A stretch of 64,000 nucleotides of DNA, taken from Daphnia pulex. Its lineage: Eukaryota; Arthropoda; Branchiopoda; Diplostraca; Daphniidae. The stretch spans positions 3,038,001 to 3,102,000 of the forward strand of contig NC_060021.1 in NCBI RefSeq assembly GCF_021134715.1. Reading direction: 5' to 3'. The notes below the pieces were generated by a model, which did not search any database, was not told the origin of the DNA, and saw only the letters and a list, made by a program, of their open reading frames with translations. How positions within the stretch are numbered: the first letter of the stretch is position 1; every line of letters starts with the position of its first letter. Of this stretch, positions 11,001 to 20,310 are shown piece after piece. Both the position numbers and the translations under genes were made by a program.

Positions 11001-11629
11001 GCAACAGACCAAATGCCCGAATATATATGTATCGATTAATCATTAAAAAATTCACCCATCAAGCATCATCAACACACAAGCCTATCATAAGAAAAGTCAA
11101 GGAAAGAAAGAAAGAAAGACAGAGTCAATGCAACTGCAGCCGAGCGGCCATCACAAAAAGGGAGGGACCGGCCGCATAAAATCCCAAACCCAACGCCATT
11201 GGCCCGCCCACAGCCAATGAGCATCGACGGCAAAGGAAAAAGCTAAGCCCAACCCCCTTCTGTGAACAACACACAGGCCATACGATCGCGCCGTCAAAGA
11301 CGGACGCATATAGAGCAACATACGATCTGCCATAGGTTAACGGTTGCAAGACTCATCATTCGAAGAATATATATATAGCAGCATATCAGTTGAACATCCG
11401 TAGTCATATGCCAGATAACTAATTAACACGCAGAGTATCGGATTCAAATAGCTCGAACGCCTACGCAGCATCAAACAGCTGCAAACAAATAGCCAAATGC
11501 AATCAAACAAGCCAGTCAGCAGAAAGTCGGTATATAAAGACGAACGCCTACACATTAAAACGACGCAGTAAGAAAGCAGCAGCGCAACGGCCAACAATAG
11601 ACATCGCAACAGAAAAGATTTTTCCAAAA
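11001..11629 (+). other. env-accessory ORF spacer
   Basis: No coding capacity of note on the plus strand. The latter part is a probable leader with a TATA box at 11531. A minus-strand frame here (about 11337-11738) is a shadow. Confidence 0.4.
11531..11538 (+). promoter_or_regulatory. candidate internal promoter (TATA box) for the accessory ORF
   Basis: TATATAAA lies 99 bp upstream of the accessory ATG at 11630, with a CGCAGTAAG initiator-like sequence about 30 bp after it near 11562. No ATG intervenes between that site and 11630. Core element and spacing fit an RNA polymerase II promoter inside the retroelement, independent of the LTR. Confidence 0.45.
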
Positions 11630-12388
11630 ATGATGAGACGCGACCCAGCAGAAGAAAGAGCCGAAGAAGAAGAGCTGCACGGACCCGGATACAACTTGCG
11701 GCCACGCTCAAGGTCGGCGAGCGCGGACGATGCGGCACGAAAAAACAAATACAAGGTATTAACGGTCATTCACGCACCAGAAATTCTTAAGACACCAACC
11801 TATAGAACGCGGACGGAAACGATGGTGACACGAAGAGAAGAATGGGCAAAAGAGACACGGCAAGACGGAGGAAGCAGCCAAGCAGGCCCCGGAAATGAAG
11901 ACCTAGCCGAAGAAATAATTCAAGAATGGGAAGAATTTTGCAGGACGCCAAGCAAGAAGAAAAATCAAGAAATACCAGAGTCACCAGATTCACCAGAAGG
12001 ACCGCCGTCCGGCGTGCGCGTCCAGCCGATCAAAATGAAAAGAACATCCGGATATACAACAAACAAGGAAATAGAAGATCTGCTGAAAGAACAAGAAAAT
12101 TGGGAGCTGACTGCATCATCTCCGGTAGTGACGGTGAGTCACGATCGCCCACAGTCAAGAAGAGGTGAAGAAAATCAACAAGAAAAGGACTACGATCCAG
12201 AAAATAGGACTCTGCCGAGCTACCTAAAACAACTGAGGCGTATATTGTTGCGCCTACGGGAGGCAGCAACAGCCGCCCGCCGAAATCTGGACCAAATCAG
12301 ACGACTCGCATACGATGGCGATATCGTAGAAAACGGAATCCAACAGCTGGTAGGAGAGCAGGAGATGGACACCGAGGACGACGAGTAA
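11630..12388 (+). CDS. accessory protein of the retroelement, function unknown
   Basis: 252 codons from tandem ATGs in an AAAAATGATG context. The protein is highly charged: a Glu/Arg-rich N-terminus with GYNLRPR near residue 22, a mid-region rich in Glu, Lys, Pro and Ser, a basic amphipathic stretch rich in Leu and Arg around 200-225 (LRRILLRLREA) and an acidic end. I see no signal peptide, membrane span or zinc site. This looks like a soluble, possibly nuclear, regulatory protein rather than an enzyme. It sits after env where complex retroviruses keep regulatory genes, has its own TATA box and faces the antisense gene. GYNLRPR-type motifs recur in other transposable-element proteins, so a split-off Gag- or Pol-derived tail is an alternative. 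Confidence 0.6.
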   Translation: MMRRDPAEERAEEEELHGPGYNLRPRSRSASADDAARKNKYKVLTVIHAPEILKTPTYRTRTETMVTRREEWAKETRQDGGSSQAGPGNEDLAEEIIQEWEEFCRTPSKKKNQEIPESPDSPEGPPSGVRVQPIKMKRTSGYTTNKEIEDLLKEQENWELTASSPVVTVSHDRPQSRRGEENQQEKDYDPENRTLPSYLKQLRRILLRLREAATAARRNLDQIRRLAYDGDIVENGIQQLVGEQEMDTEDDE

Positions 12389-12484
12389 CCAAGTATTGTA
12401 CGTGTAATGATCAGAAAGTCATTGCATTTCCCCCTATGTTTAACCGTAGTAACAAATAGAACGGACACATTATTTACTTGTCCT

Positions 12485-12780
12485 ATTGATTCAATGCATT
12501 TTATACTCCATTTTCATATTGATTAAATGCATTTTTACACTCCATTTTTCTATGGATTTAACGCATTTTACACTCCATTTTTCTATTGATTAAATGCATT
12601 TTTATACTCCATTTTCCTATTGATTTAACGCATTTTTACACTCCATTTTCCTATGGATTTACCGCATTTTACACTCCATTTTTCTATTGATTAAATGCAT
12701 TTTTATACTCCATTTTTCCCATTGATTCAACGCATTTTTATACTTCATTTTCTTGTCCTATTGAGCCATACATTTTACCT
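12485..12780 (+). repeat. ~34-bp tandem repeat between two convergent retroelement genes
   Basis: Eight or nine imperfect copies of a unit of the type ATTGATTAAATGCATTTTTA followed by CACTCCATTTTTCT. Alternate copies read ATGGATTTAACG, giving a loose higher-order pattern. At least three copies carry ATTAAA, the commonest variant poly(A) hexamer, on the plus strand, followed by T-rich tracts. It lies directly after the accessory ORF stop (12388) and before the poly(A) signal of the antisense gene. Confidence 0.8.
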
Positions 12781-12902
12781 CGTCTTACTCTAGTATAGCT
12801 TTCGTCCCATTTTTTTCCCATTTTTATGCCATTTTTTTTGTACTGTTTTCTTTTCAAAAAAAAAAATAACAAAGCGAAAAAGAAAAGTCAGAATTAAAAA
12901 CT

Positions 12903-12908
12903 TTTATT
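12903..12908 (-). terminator. poly(A) signal of the antisense gene
   Basis: AATAAA on the minus strand (CAATAAAAG), about 68 nt past the antisense stop codon at 12976-12978. This is a normal spacing for a 3' UTR and supports the antisense gene as a real transcription unit. Confidence 0.55.
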
Positions 12909-12975
12909 GATCGAAGGCAGGGGAATACATTTTCTTTTAGCCAACGAAAAAATAATAAAAGACTAGACAACGAGA

Positions 12976-13799
12976 CTAGTTGTCGCGATGAGGCGGGAGC
13001 ATCCGATTTTGGTCGTCCTGTTCTAGCTTAGATAGATGAGCATCCATATGACGCCGAAAGGCGTAGTATGCCGCGATGCGTTCCTGCGTAGTATAGCCTA
13101 AAAAAAAAAAAAAAAAAAAAAAGAGAAAGAAAAGTAGTCAGTTAACACATAAAACAAAAAAAAAAAGGTGGCAACAAAACGATTTAGATACTCACTAGTC
13201 AGCAGAGAGGCCAGGTAATTCGCCTCAAGCGAATACTGGGTCTCAAAGTCAAAAGGCTCTAAAGGGCTCGAAGAAGAGGAGCCCTCCGACGACACCAGTG
13301 GCGTCGGGCAGCCGGAAACCGAAACACTCGGAGACACCAACGTCGGCGGTCGGATGGGGACAAGCGCTGGCATACCACCTGCGCTTTGCACCCTTCCGGA
13401 CGGCGACGCGGGCGGGGGCTGAGGCACCGGGGTGGCTACAAACGCCCGGAAAGCCGAGCGGGCCGGGCTGGTCGGTCGCACAAACGACTCGACAACGGAT
13501 GGGCCGGAAGGGCCACCCGCCGGGACACGCAAAGGCACCCCACAACTTTTTCTAGCCGTCGGCCGACATGGGCCGGAACGACAAGCCGCCGGAGGCACAA
13601 CGGAGCCAGCTTGGCTCCGGGACGGCGGCTGAACGAATCCAGAAGGGCCAGCGGACGGAACAATTCGAGGTGATTCGGGACGAACCCGAATGACGAGGGG
13701 GGGAACTACCGATGACGAGGGCAACTGGGGAATCCCCACAGTAGAACTAGCGGAGGACTCCGCATAAGCGACGCGCTTAAATCTTTTAGGGCGCGGCAT
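12976..13799 (-). CDS. antisense two-exon gene inside the LTR element, function unknown
   Basis: Exon 1 is 13196-13799 (ATG at 13797-13799, context AAAAATGCC). The intron is 13098-13195 (98 nt, GTGAGT donor, 22-T tract plus AG acceptor). Exon 2 is 12976-13097. The donor is phase 1 and splicing keeps an open frame of 241 codons ending TAG. Unspliced, the frame instead reads into the intron's T tract as poly-Phe. The protein starts MPRPKRFKRV, resembling a nuclear localisation signal, is Pro/Ser-rich for most of its length and ends in a charged segment with an FRRHMDAHL motif. Exon 1 is GC-rich, unlike its surroundings. An AATAAA follows at 12903. Family unknown. A TATA-like ATATATATA lies upstream at about 14050. 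It could be a captured host gene or a retroviral antisense gene. Confidence 0.6.
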
Positions 13800-13829
13800 T
13801 TTTAAAGCTAGAACAGAGAGGTGCAACTT

Positions 13830-14691
13830 TTTTCACTCAAAGTAAAAGAACGATAGATGCGCACTAGGGCGAGGCGAAATAGGCAATGAACAGAAATAGT
13901 GAAATCTCTGACGAAAATAAAAAGACCACCCGTTAGACCATCGTCAGCAAGTAAGGACACCCACCAAATCCTCGTTTCAAATAGCTAAAAGATCGTATAA
14001 ATAACAAAAAAAAAAAGAAAAAGAATACATTTACACTATACTTCCCCATATATATATTCAAGAAACAGAACCAAACAAATAACATGTAACACAATACAAA
14101 AAAAAAAAAAATGTATTTGTCCTACTGCAAAGCTTAAGAAAGTAGAAATATTAATCGAAGAGGATGACAATATAGAGCACATTGTATTTCAAATTGTTTA
14201 CGCTACATTTTAGCTTCAATAATCAACCTATTTTCCATTACGACCATGTTATGTCCCATGATAACCATGTTATGTCCCATGATAACCATGTTATGCCCCA
14301 TGATGCCATTATAGAAAGTCGAAAAATCTTGAAACCATCAAAGGTGAAGGAACAAAAAGAAAAAAAAAAAAAGAGAAGGCGATGTCATTTAATCAAAGGC
14401 GAATTATTGAAAAACGCGCAAGAAAAAGAAACAAAAGAGCCAACGACGAGCCAGTGTAACCAAAGCGTACCAGTCGCGCATACGTAACACTGCAGTAGCC
14501 GGCGGGCAGATAAATTCCGATGAAAGTTTCAAGGCCACCCCATGCATATGTATTGTACAGCGCCGTAAAAGCTGTGAAACTATCGTACATTACCTGTTTA
14601 AATGTTTCTTTCAATGCATTCTATTAACCGATCCTTAGCTTAGCTTAATATTTTATTTGCCCGGGAGTGCAAATTTAAAAGGGGGGGAGTG
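13830..14691 (+). other. 3' non-coding region and polypurine tract
   Basis: A mostly AT-rich tail. It includes three tandem 21-bp units (about 14244-14306, each with CCATGTTATG) inside a short plus-strand frame (14182-14487) that ends in a Lys-rich tract. I doubt this is a gene. The polypurine tract AAAAGGGGGGGAG at 14677-14689 sits just before the 3' LTR and would prime plus-strand DNA synthesis. Confidence 0.6.
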
Positions 14692-15368
14692 TGTAAGGAT
14701 CGGGTTAACTCACCGCTCTGGCAGAGAGTAGTACCCGAACCCAGCCACGGGAGGGCACCCGCAACCAGCAAACAAGCGGCGCATCTATAGCACCAACAGC
14801 CATAAGCGCGCAATTCAAAAGACGTATGCGCAAACGAGTCCGTTGAGCAAATAGGATCCGCTCACGGACACCGTGATGCTGACTCACGGGGAGTATCCAG
14901 TGCTGACACCGTGAGGCTGACTCACGGAAGGTATCCAGTGCCGACACCGTGAGGCTGACTCACGGAAGGTATCCAGTGCCGACACCGTGAGGCTGACTCA
15001 CGGGAAGTATCCATTGCCGACACCCTGATGTCGACACACGGGAGGTATCCATTCCCAACACCGCGATATCGACATCAGCCAGAGTATCAATCCCAACACG
15101 GCAATAACAGCAATAACGAGATCAATCTACGACGCTGACTTCCGCCTTGACCAGTATAAAAGCCCCCTTGTTTCCCTTGTATAACCAGTCTTCTCCGAGC
15201 AGGCCTTCACGCTGGTAAACCCTTTCTCTCTTATTATTCTGATATTGAATAGTCGCATTCGTGTATTTTTATGTTCAATCTCGTGTATTCAAATACAAAC
15301 GTCATCCTCTTACAAGTCGTTGCGTCTCCATTTCTTACAAGTAAAGTAAGGCTGGAACGAGCCTTACA
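14692..15368 (+). repeat. 3' LTR
   Basis: A copy of 2266-2942, including the 38-bp AP-1-like array and TATA box (15155-15162). It is followed by CAAA, matching the four bases before the 5' LTR. Confidence 0.95.
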
Positions 15369-15533
15369 CAAAAATGCAAGAAGGGTAAAAAAATTTAATT
15401 TGTCATACTCAATGAGTGTAACTACAAATGGAACGTAAGATTAGATTTCATTATTCGAATTTTACCTTTGTATATGATTGCAACTTATTTTCTAAATTCT
15501 TACAGGGTCGGGCGTCTGTTATATAGATGAAAA

Positions 15534-15809
15534 ATGGATGGACAAATGAATGGACTGCGGCCAGATGTCAGTGTTAGATCTTCGTTCCAGGAAACATTTG
15601 AACAAGAATCTGATGTCTATGTACAGAGTGCTTCTCTCCGAGAGTCAGAAAGTGAAAGTGACGACAATAAAGACCCCAATTCTTACGTTAATGACTGTTA
15701 TAGAACTATTCAAGGAAGTGCTTTGGTTAGTTACGGCATGAGCTATTGGTTCAGTCTTTTAAATCATTCTAGTTGGTCTACTTGGCATTGGTCCTTTTTC
15801 ACATCATGA
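15534..15809 (+). CDS. hypothetical acidic exon, unrecognised
   Basis: An ATG-started frame whose first ~70 codons are Ser/Glu/Asp-rich (SESESDDNKD) and then turn into poor-quality sequence. A good splice acceptor (TTCTTACAG) lies just upstream near 15505. It is probably one exon of the transcription unit disrupted by the LTR element, or a leader exon of the adjacent MULE remnant. No domain recognised. Confidence 0.25.
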   Translation: MDGQMNGLRPDVSVRSSFQETFEQESDVYVQSASLRESESESDDNKDPNSYVNDCYRTIQGSALVSYGMSYWFSLLNHSSWSTWHWSFFTS

Positions 15810-16108
15810 TGGGAAAATGTTAAAGTGCCTTGTCGATCGTTCTCGCGTTTCCCCAAAAAAATCATTTCATTTGATTCAACTTTGAGTTTTTTTCTTATGA
15901 TTAAGTCTGATTTCCAGACGCTTTCTTTTCTTATTTAGTTGTCATCTATTAGCTCGGAGCTACCAAGAAACCGACGGAAGAATGCAAGAGGAACTGCCAT
16001 TATCAACAGAAAAAAATGACATGAAAATCTACAGTCAACAATATTTTAAATTCCTCCCCATAGCACTGAGCAATCTCATAATCTGTCGATGTTAGAACGG
16101 AAATAATA

Positions 16109-16770
16109 TTGGAATTTGTTAGGGACACTAAGGAGGCATCAAGAAAACAACCATTTGCCACGACCGGGGAGATTGTTCAGAATTGTCTTTCTACGAAAGC
16201 TGTAGAGGTTCTGAAAACGCAGCTTCCGTTTGTTAAACATGTTATTGGGGCTGTAAATCGGAGAGAGAACATCCCTTTCCCAAGATTGACCTGACAGAAC
16301 CAAGCTAAAAAATCAACCTGGGTGCAGTAGATGGTAACTATCATCTATCTTCCAATTTTTTATAGAACACAACTACAAATATTAATTTCTAAAATTTTTC
16401 TAATTAATTTAGACCGAGATTGTTTTACATACACATACATATTTCCCTATACTTGCAGGGTCTCTGTCATCCCGGTTCCGCCACAAGCTTTTTTTAACGA
16501 ATGAACAACGCCAACTTGTAGGAAGCTGTCGTCAGTGGTTTATGGATGGCACATTTAGAGCAGCACCAAAGGAATTCGCTAAAGAGTCTTTGACTATGTA
16601 AAGGTTTTTGAGGCGATACAAAACCCTGTTAACTCTGTATATGTGTTGAAGAATTTGTTTCTGATTTTGAAATAGCCGTATATAGGGCGGTAAAGAAGTG
16701 TTTTCCTGAAGTCCATCATTCCGTATGTTCCTTTCATTGGAAACAGGCTGTGTTACGTGGCAATTTTTGG
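16109..16770 (+). pseudogene. MULE-type transposase fragment, degenerate
   Basis: Separate blocks in different frames match the MULE transposase pattern. Around 16540 there is WFMDGTF, the first catalytic Asp block of MULE/FLYWCH-associated transposases. Around 16660-16765 there is a DFE..A..........FP block with a C-x-F-H motif (CSFHWKQA), carrying the second Asp and the Cys/His motif. A stop follows the first block and the linking sequence is shifted. The 61-codon frame starting at 16109 fits the region upstream of the DGTF block. The catalytic third residue is not seen. This is a dead copy. Confidence 0.6.
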
Positions 16771-17520
16771 TATTAAGTTATAGAGTTTAATTGCAGCTTA
16801 CCTTACCAAACCACACGTCCACTCCCATGTCCACCCCCATGTCGGACATATCAACTCATATCAACTCATCAACATCAACATCATCATACTCATTAACATC
16901 CTGGTCATCAACTACCGACACGGAGGGATGGACAAACACCACCAATTTTACCACCTCACCTCTAATTCTCCTAACCACATCTAATACTAACCAAAGCGGG
17001 AACACAATTGATTTGTGCAGCCCATCGACAATTGATTTGTGTAGCCCATCGACAATCAGCAGCACTGTTGAAGTCAGTTCAGGATATAAAGAAGACGCAA
17101 AAAACCCATACGACAAGTCAACAACAAAAAATGTATTTGTGTCTGAATATTAATTTATGTCTGTAATTTGTATTTGAAATTCAAATTTAGAATAAAAGAT
17201 GACCGATTGACGAAGGTCAAATGACGTCAGACAAAGTTAGACAAAATCTGACATCATGTGGCATACGTCAATTGATCAGACAAGGCGGGGCGGGCTATTG
17301 TAGCAGACATCATCTCAACTCAAATAATACGTTGCCGCGATGGTATGGTGCGCCGTTTGTAGCAGCGAAATAGACACTTTTCTACTACCCCTTGTCTGCT
17401 ATAGTCGTCTGCATAGCAAAATTGCCATATATTCTTTTGCAACGTTTCTTTTTTTAATCAATGGCATTTGCCACATTAAATTTTAAAATAAATCAGCTAC
17501 AATTAAAAAACGAAATTTTA
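16771..17520 (+). other. Thr/Ser-rich open frame then AT-rich spacer
   Basis: From 16791 to 17153 a frame of 120 codons is almost all Thr, Ser, Pro and Asn with short internal repeats (IDLCSPST twice). It may be the low-complexity C-terminus of the MULE copy or chance. No function is assigned. Nothing is recognised from 17154 to 17520. Confidence 0.3.
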
Positions 17521-17521
17521 T

Positions 17522-17606
17522 AATTCCTCTTTTTTCCGCTCCCATCCCTTTGTTTCTTCTTTGGCGCGAGAGAAAAAAAGGGATGGGAGCGGAAAAAAGG
17601 GGAATT
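17522..17606. repeat. long perfect-arm hairpin
   Basis: A ~30-bp arm (17522-17551, core TTTTTTCCGCTCCCATCCCT) is repeated inverted at 17577-17606 with a 25-nt spacer. Weaker complementarity continues outward by about 20 bp on both sides. It could be a foldback or MITE relic, or a transcribed hairpin. Confidence 0.75.
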
Positions 17607-17633
17607 TTATTCTTTAGTTTTTCAACTTAAAAT

Positions 17634-18755
17634 TCAACTTAGATAATATAAATTTAAAAAAAATAAAAATAATAGCTTAAATAAAACTAAAGCAGGTTTA
17701 TTTTTTATAAAGTGTTTCCCTAGCCCTAGCCGTTCAACTGAAAAAAAGGCCAAAGTGACCTTATTTGCATAAGGTCCTCTCGGCTTTCCAAAGACTTTTA
17801 GAACCGGCCAAAAGTACTTCAGGAAATGTAAACAAAAATCTTTAAAAAAATCAGAGGTCTTCCCACTACCTCTAGCTATCTCCACACCAAATTGAAAGCA
17901 TTTGCTCAAAAACTGTACTATTGAGAGAGAACTGCAAAAACAGCGTTTTTGCATAAGGTCCTCTCGGGCTTCCAAAAACTTTCGGTAGGTACTGTATATA
18001 GAGAAGGGGCAACATGTTTTATAAAGACACACAGAGAGAAAAGTCATCCGACTAAAAAGCCCCATTTCCAATTGGGTCGGCGTATCATGTCCCGGTGAAA
18101 AGCCAGGGCCCACGAAAGGGAATGAAATTAAATTTTTCCTTTAACTTTAGCTTTCCGTCTCTCGACTCTTCGTATCAAAACATAATCGAGAATACGAGAA
18201 TCGACAGACGGTAAAATACATGAGCTAGCCGCCTTGTCAGCATTGATCATTAAAAATCGTTCGGCGATAACGAAGAACGTGCGTCGAAAAGAAGGGGAAA
18301 GAGTAAAAATATAACGCGAGAAGAAGCAGAGGAAAGAAGAGAATACAAAAATTAATTCTGGGCGTAGGGTGGTTATTAGGCCCTACATGAGAACTTGACT
18401 CGTTATACTCTCACAATTCTTTTAGATGCTAAATCTGGTCTTTATCTATGAGAGGCACAGCCAAGCGGCATCGTTTGACGCCTCACAACCAGCCGAGACC
18501 GACCGAGACCGAAGAAAACTCAGATGTAAAAAATTCTCAGGCATAATCTATAGGACAATCCCGTGTGTGTGTCATGGGCTCATGACCCAGGATCATTAGA
18601 TCTGATGTGTGCCAATGATCCGATTAGAATCCGATGCGTGTCGACTTTCATATAAGCGTAGTTGCCGATATGGTTGCCGAAACTGCCACGAAGGTTGCTG
18701 GTGAACTGTCCGGGGTGAGCTAGAGGGAAGCTGGCCTGGTCCAGCTCGTCCTGGC
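17634..18755. other. repeat-derived sequence
   Basis: Two imperfect copies of a segment beginning GCATAAGGTCCTCTCGG (about 17768 and 17951) lie about 180 bp apart, followed by other non-coding sequence. A 159-codon minus-strand frame across them is repeat-derived. The last 200 bp are the far part of the split secreted-protein gene described separately. Confidence 0.4.
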
Positions 18756-19474
18756 TAGCGCTTGCACCCGAATTGCGTTTGATTCAAATCGCTTCAACTC
18801 GAATTGCGTTTTTTTTTAGATTTTTCAAATATTCAGTTCATTTCGAATTGGAAAAATCCAAATTCATATTCATTCGGATTGTGAAATTTTTGGGCAAATA
18901 TTCATTTCCCGATTCATGAATATATTCATTGTGAATATTCACGAATATTTGGGTCAATTCTTGTCAAATTTGAAAAAAAAAATGTTTTTATTGGAAAGTG
19001 GAGAGGTGGTGATATAGTCTGTTGTACTATGTGAAACAGCAAGTTAAAAAATATTTATTTTAATTATAAAATTCTTAAATTAATTTATGATGTTGTTCAT
19101 AGGTATTTACTTTATTCGCTAAAAAATTATTACTTTTGTACATTAAGTTTTTTAGTTTTTTAATAAATAAAAAAAGCCCTCTAAAAATCTTTAAAAAAAT
19201 ACAGGATGTTTTTGGAATTTACTCAAAATTTTAAAAGAAAAATGAGATAGCAAAAGTGTAGATATACCTTTTATCTTTAATCCCCCAAACAATAAAATTT
19301 CTTACTTCAAAAATGTGTTTTATAATTTAAGTTCTCCCAAAAGCGTTTTTGGGGGTTTTAAACAAATAATTTTTAAACATACCAAAAAATCTAAAACCAA
19401 ACTCAAAAGCCAAATACAAACACCACATACAAACACTGCCAAAAAACAAATACTAGGTGGAAAATATAATCGCA

Positions 19475-19891
19475 CGAGTAGCCTGAGCCCCGGTCAAATC
19501 CGGGGAACTTTGGTCAAGCATAAAGTCGGACTCTTTTTCTATTCTCTTTTCTGTAGCTTAATAGCACGATCTGCCCATAATAGATCTTATCGTGGGAAAT
19601 CTGCCCAGTCAGTAGATTCCCTACCTTACTTGAAGATTTCGTCATCACGGCGATGCTATAGACATCTGGTGGTGATGCTGGTTGTTGCGTCATGGTTGGG
19701 ACATCAACGATTACGCTATTACGGCGACGCTATAAACATCTGGCGTTGATTTGTTTGGGCATCTTTGGGCAGCGACTCGACTGACCAATCACAGCGTATT
19801 CGCATTGTGACATGAATAAGCTCCTCCCCCAAAATGTTCGTGACAGACACAGGCTCCTCCCCAAAAAGCTTGTTCTTTTATTACATATGGA
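19475..19891 (-). mobile_element. Helitron-like repeat, copy A (nested)
   Basis: On the minus strand it starts TCCATATGTAATAAAAG and ends with a GC hairpin CCGG..ATTTGAC.. just before GGCTACTCG. The interior shares blocks such as CACCACCAGATGTC and GGGGAGGAGC with four other copies in the window. It has no coding capacity. Confidence 0.5.
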
Positions 19892-19933
19892 TGATATTTT
19901 TGAATTAATTTATAACAATATTTTATTGCTTTA

Positions 19934-20310
19934 CGAGTAACCTGAGCCCCGTTCAAATCCGGGGAACTTTGGTCTAGCGTAAAGTCAGACCCTTTTGCTA
20001 TTCGCTTTTCTGTAGCTTAATCATCTGCCCGTAATAGAATTTATCGTGGAAAATCTGCCCGGTACTTGAAGATTTCGTCATCACGGAGACGCTATAGACA
20101 TCTGGTGGTGACGCTAATTGTTGCGTCACCAAAGATTGCGTCATCACGGCGACGACATCTGGTGGTGATGGGCATGTTTGAGCATGTTCCATTTTGGGGG
20201 AGGAGCCTGTGTTGACACATTGTTGACCCAGACACAGGCTCCTCCCCCCAAAATGTCCGTGACATGAATAAGCCCCTCCCACAAAAGCTTGTTGTTTTAT
20301 TATATATAGA
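19934..20310 (-). mobile_element. Helitron-like repeat, copy B (nested)
   Basis: Same family and orientation as copy A, about 40 bp further on. Its start reads TCTATATATAATAAAAC and its end is the palindrome CCCCGGATTTGAACGGGG followed by CTCAGGTTACTCG on the minus strand. Non-coding. Confidence 0.5.

Larger units (their letters stand above)
2266..15368 (+). mobile_element. full-length env-bearing Ty3/gypsy LTR retroelement, 13.1 kb
   Basis: The two 677-bp LTRs at 2266-2942 and 14692-15368 begin TGTAAGG and end CCTTACA. The element is flanked by CAAA on both sides (2262-2265 and 15369-15372). I noticed one difference between the LTRs (CTTCCAAG versus CTTACAAG), which implies a recent insertion. 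Internal order: gag (3076-4887), pol (to 8786, -1 frame), env (8955-11000), accessory ORF (11630-12388), tandem repeat (12485-12780), antisense two-exon gene (12976-13799, minus), non-coding tail and polypurine tract (14677-14689). Domain order PR-RT-RNaseH-IN is that of Ty3/gypsy. All sense ORFs are intact. At 13.1 kb it is long for the group because of about 3.7 kb between env and the 3' LTR. Confidence 0.95.

Noticed and set aside
12485-12780. CRISPR-like array
   Set aside because: Units are contiguous with no unique spacers, inside a eukaryotic retroelement.
13298-13673. Several GC-rich plus-strand frames in the retroelement
   Set aside because: They are complements of exon 1 of the antisense gene, which has splice and poly(A) support; these do not.
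17634-18113. 159-codon minus-strand frame
   Set aside because: It spans a duplicated repeat segment. The protein is low quality with no start context or domain.
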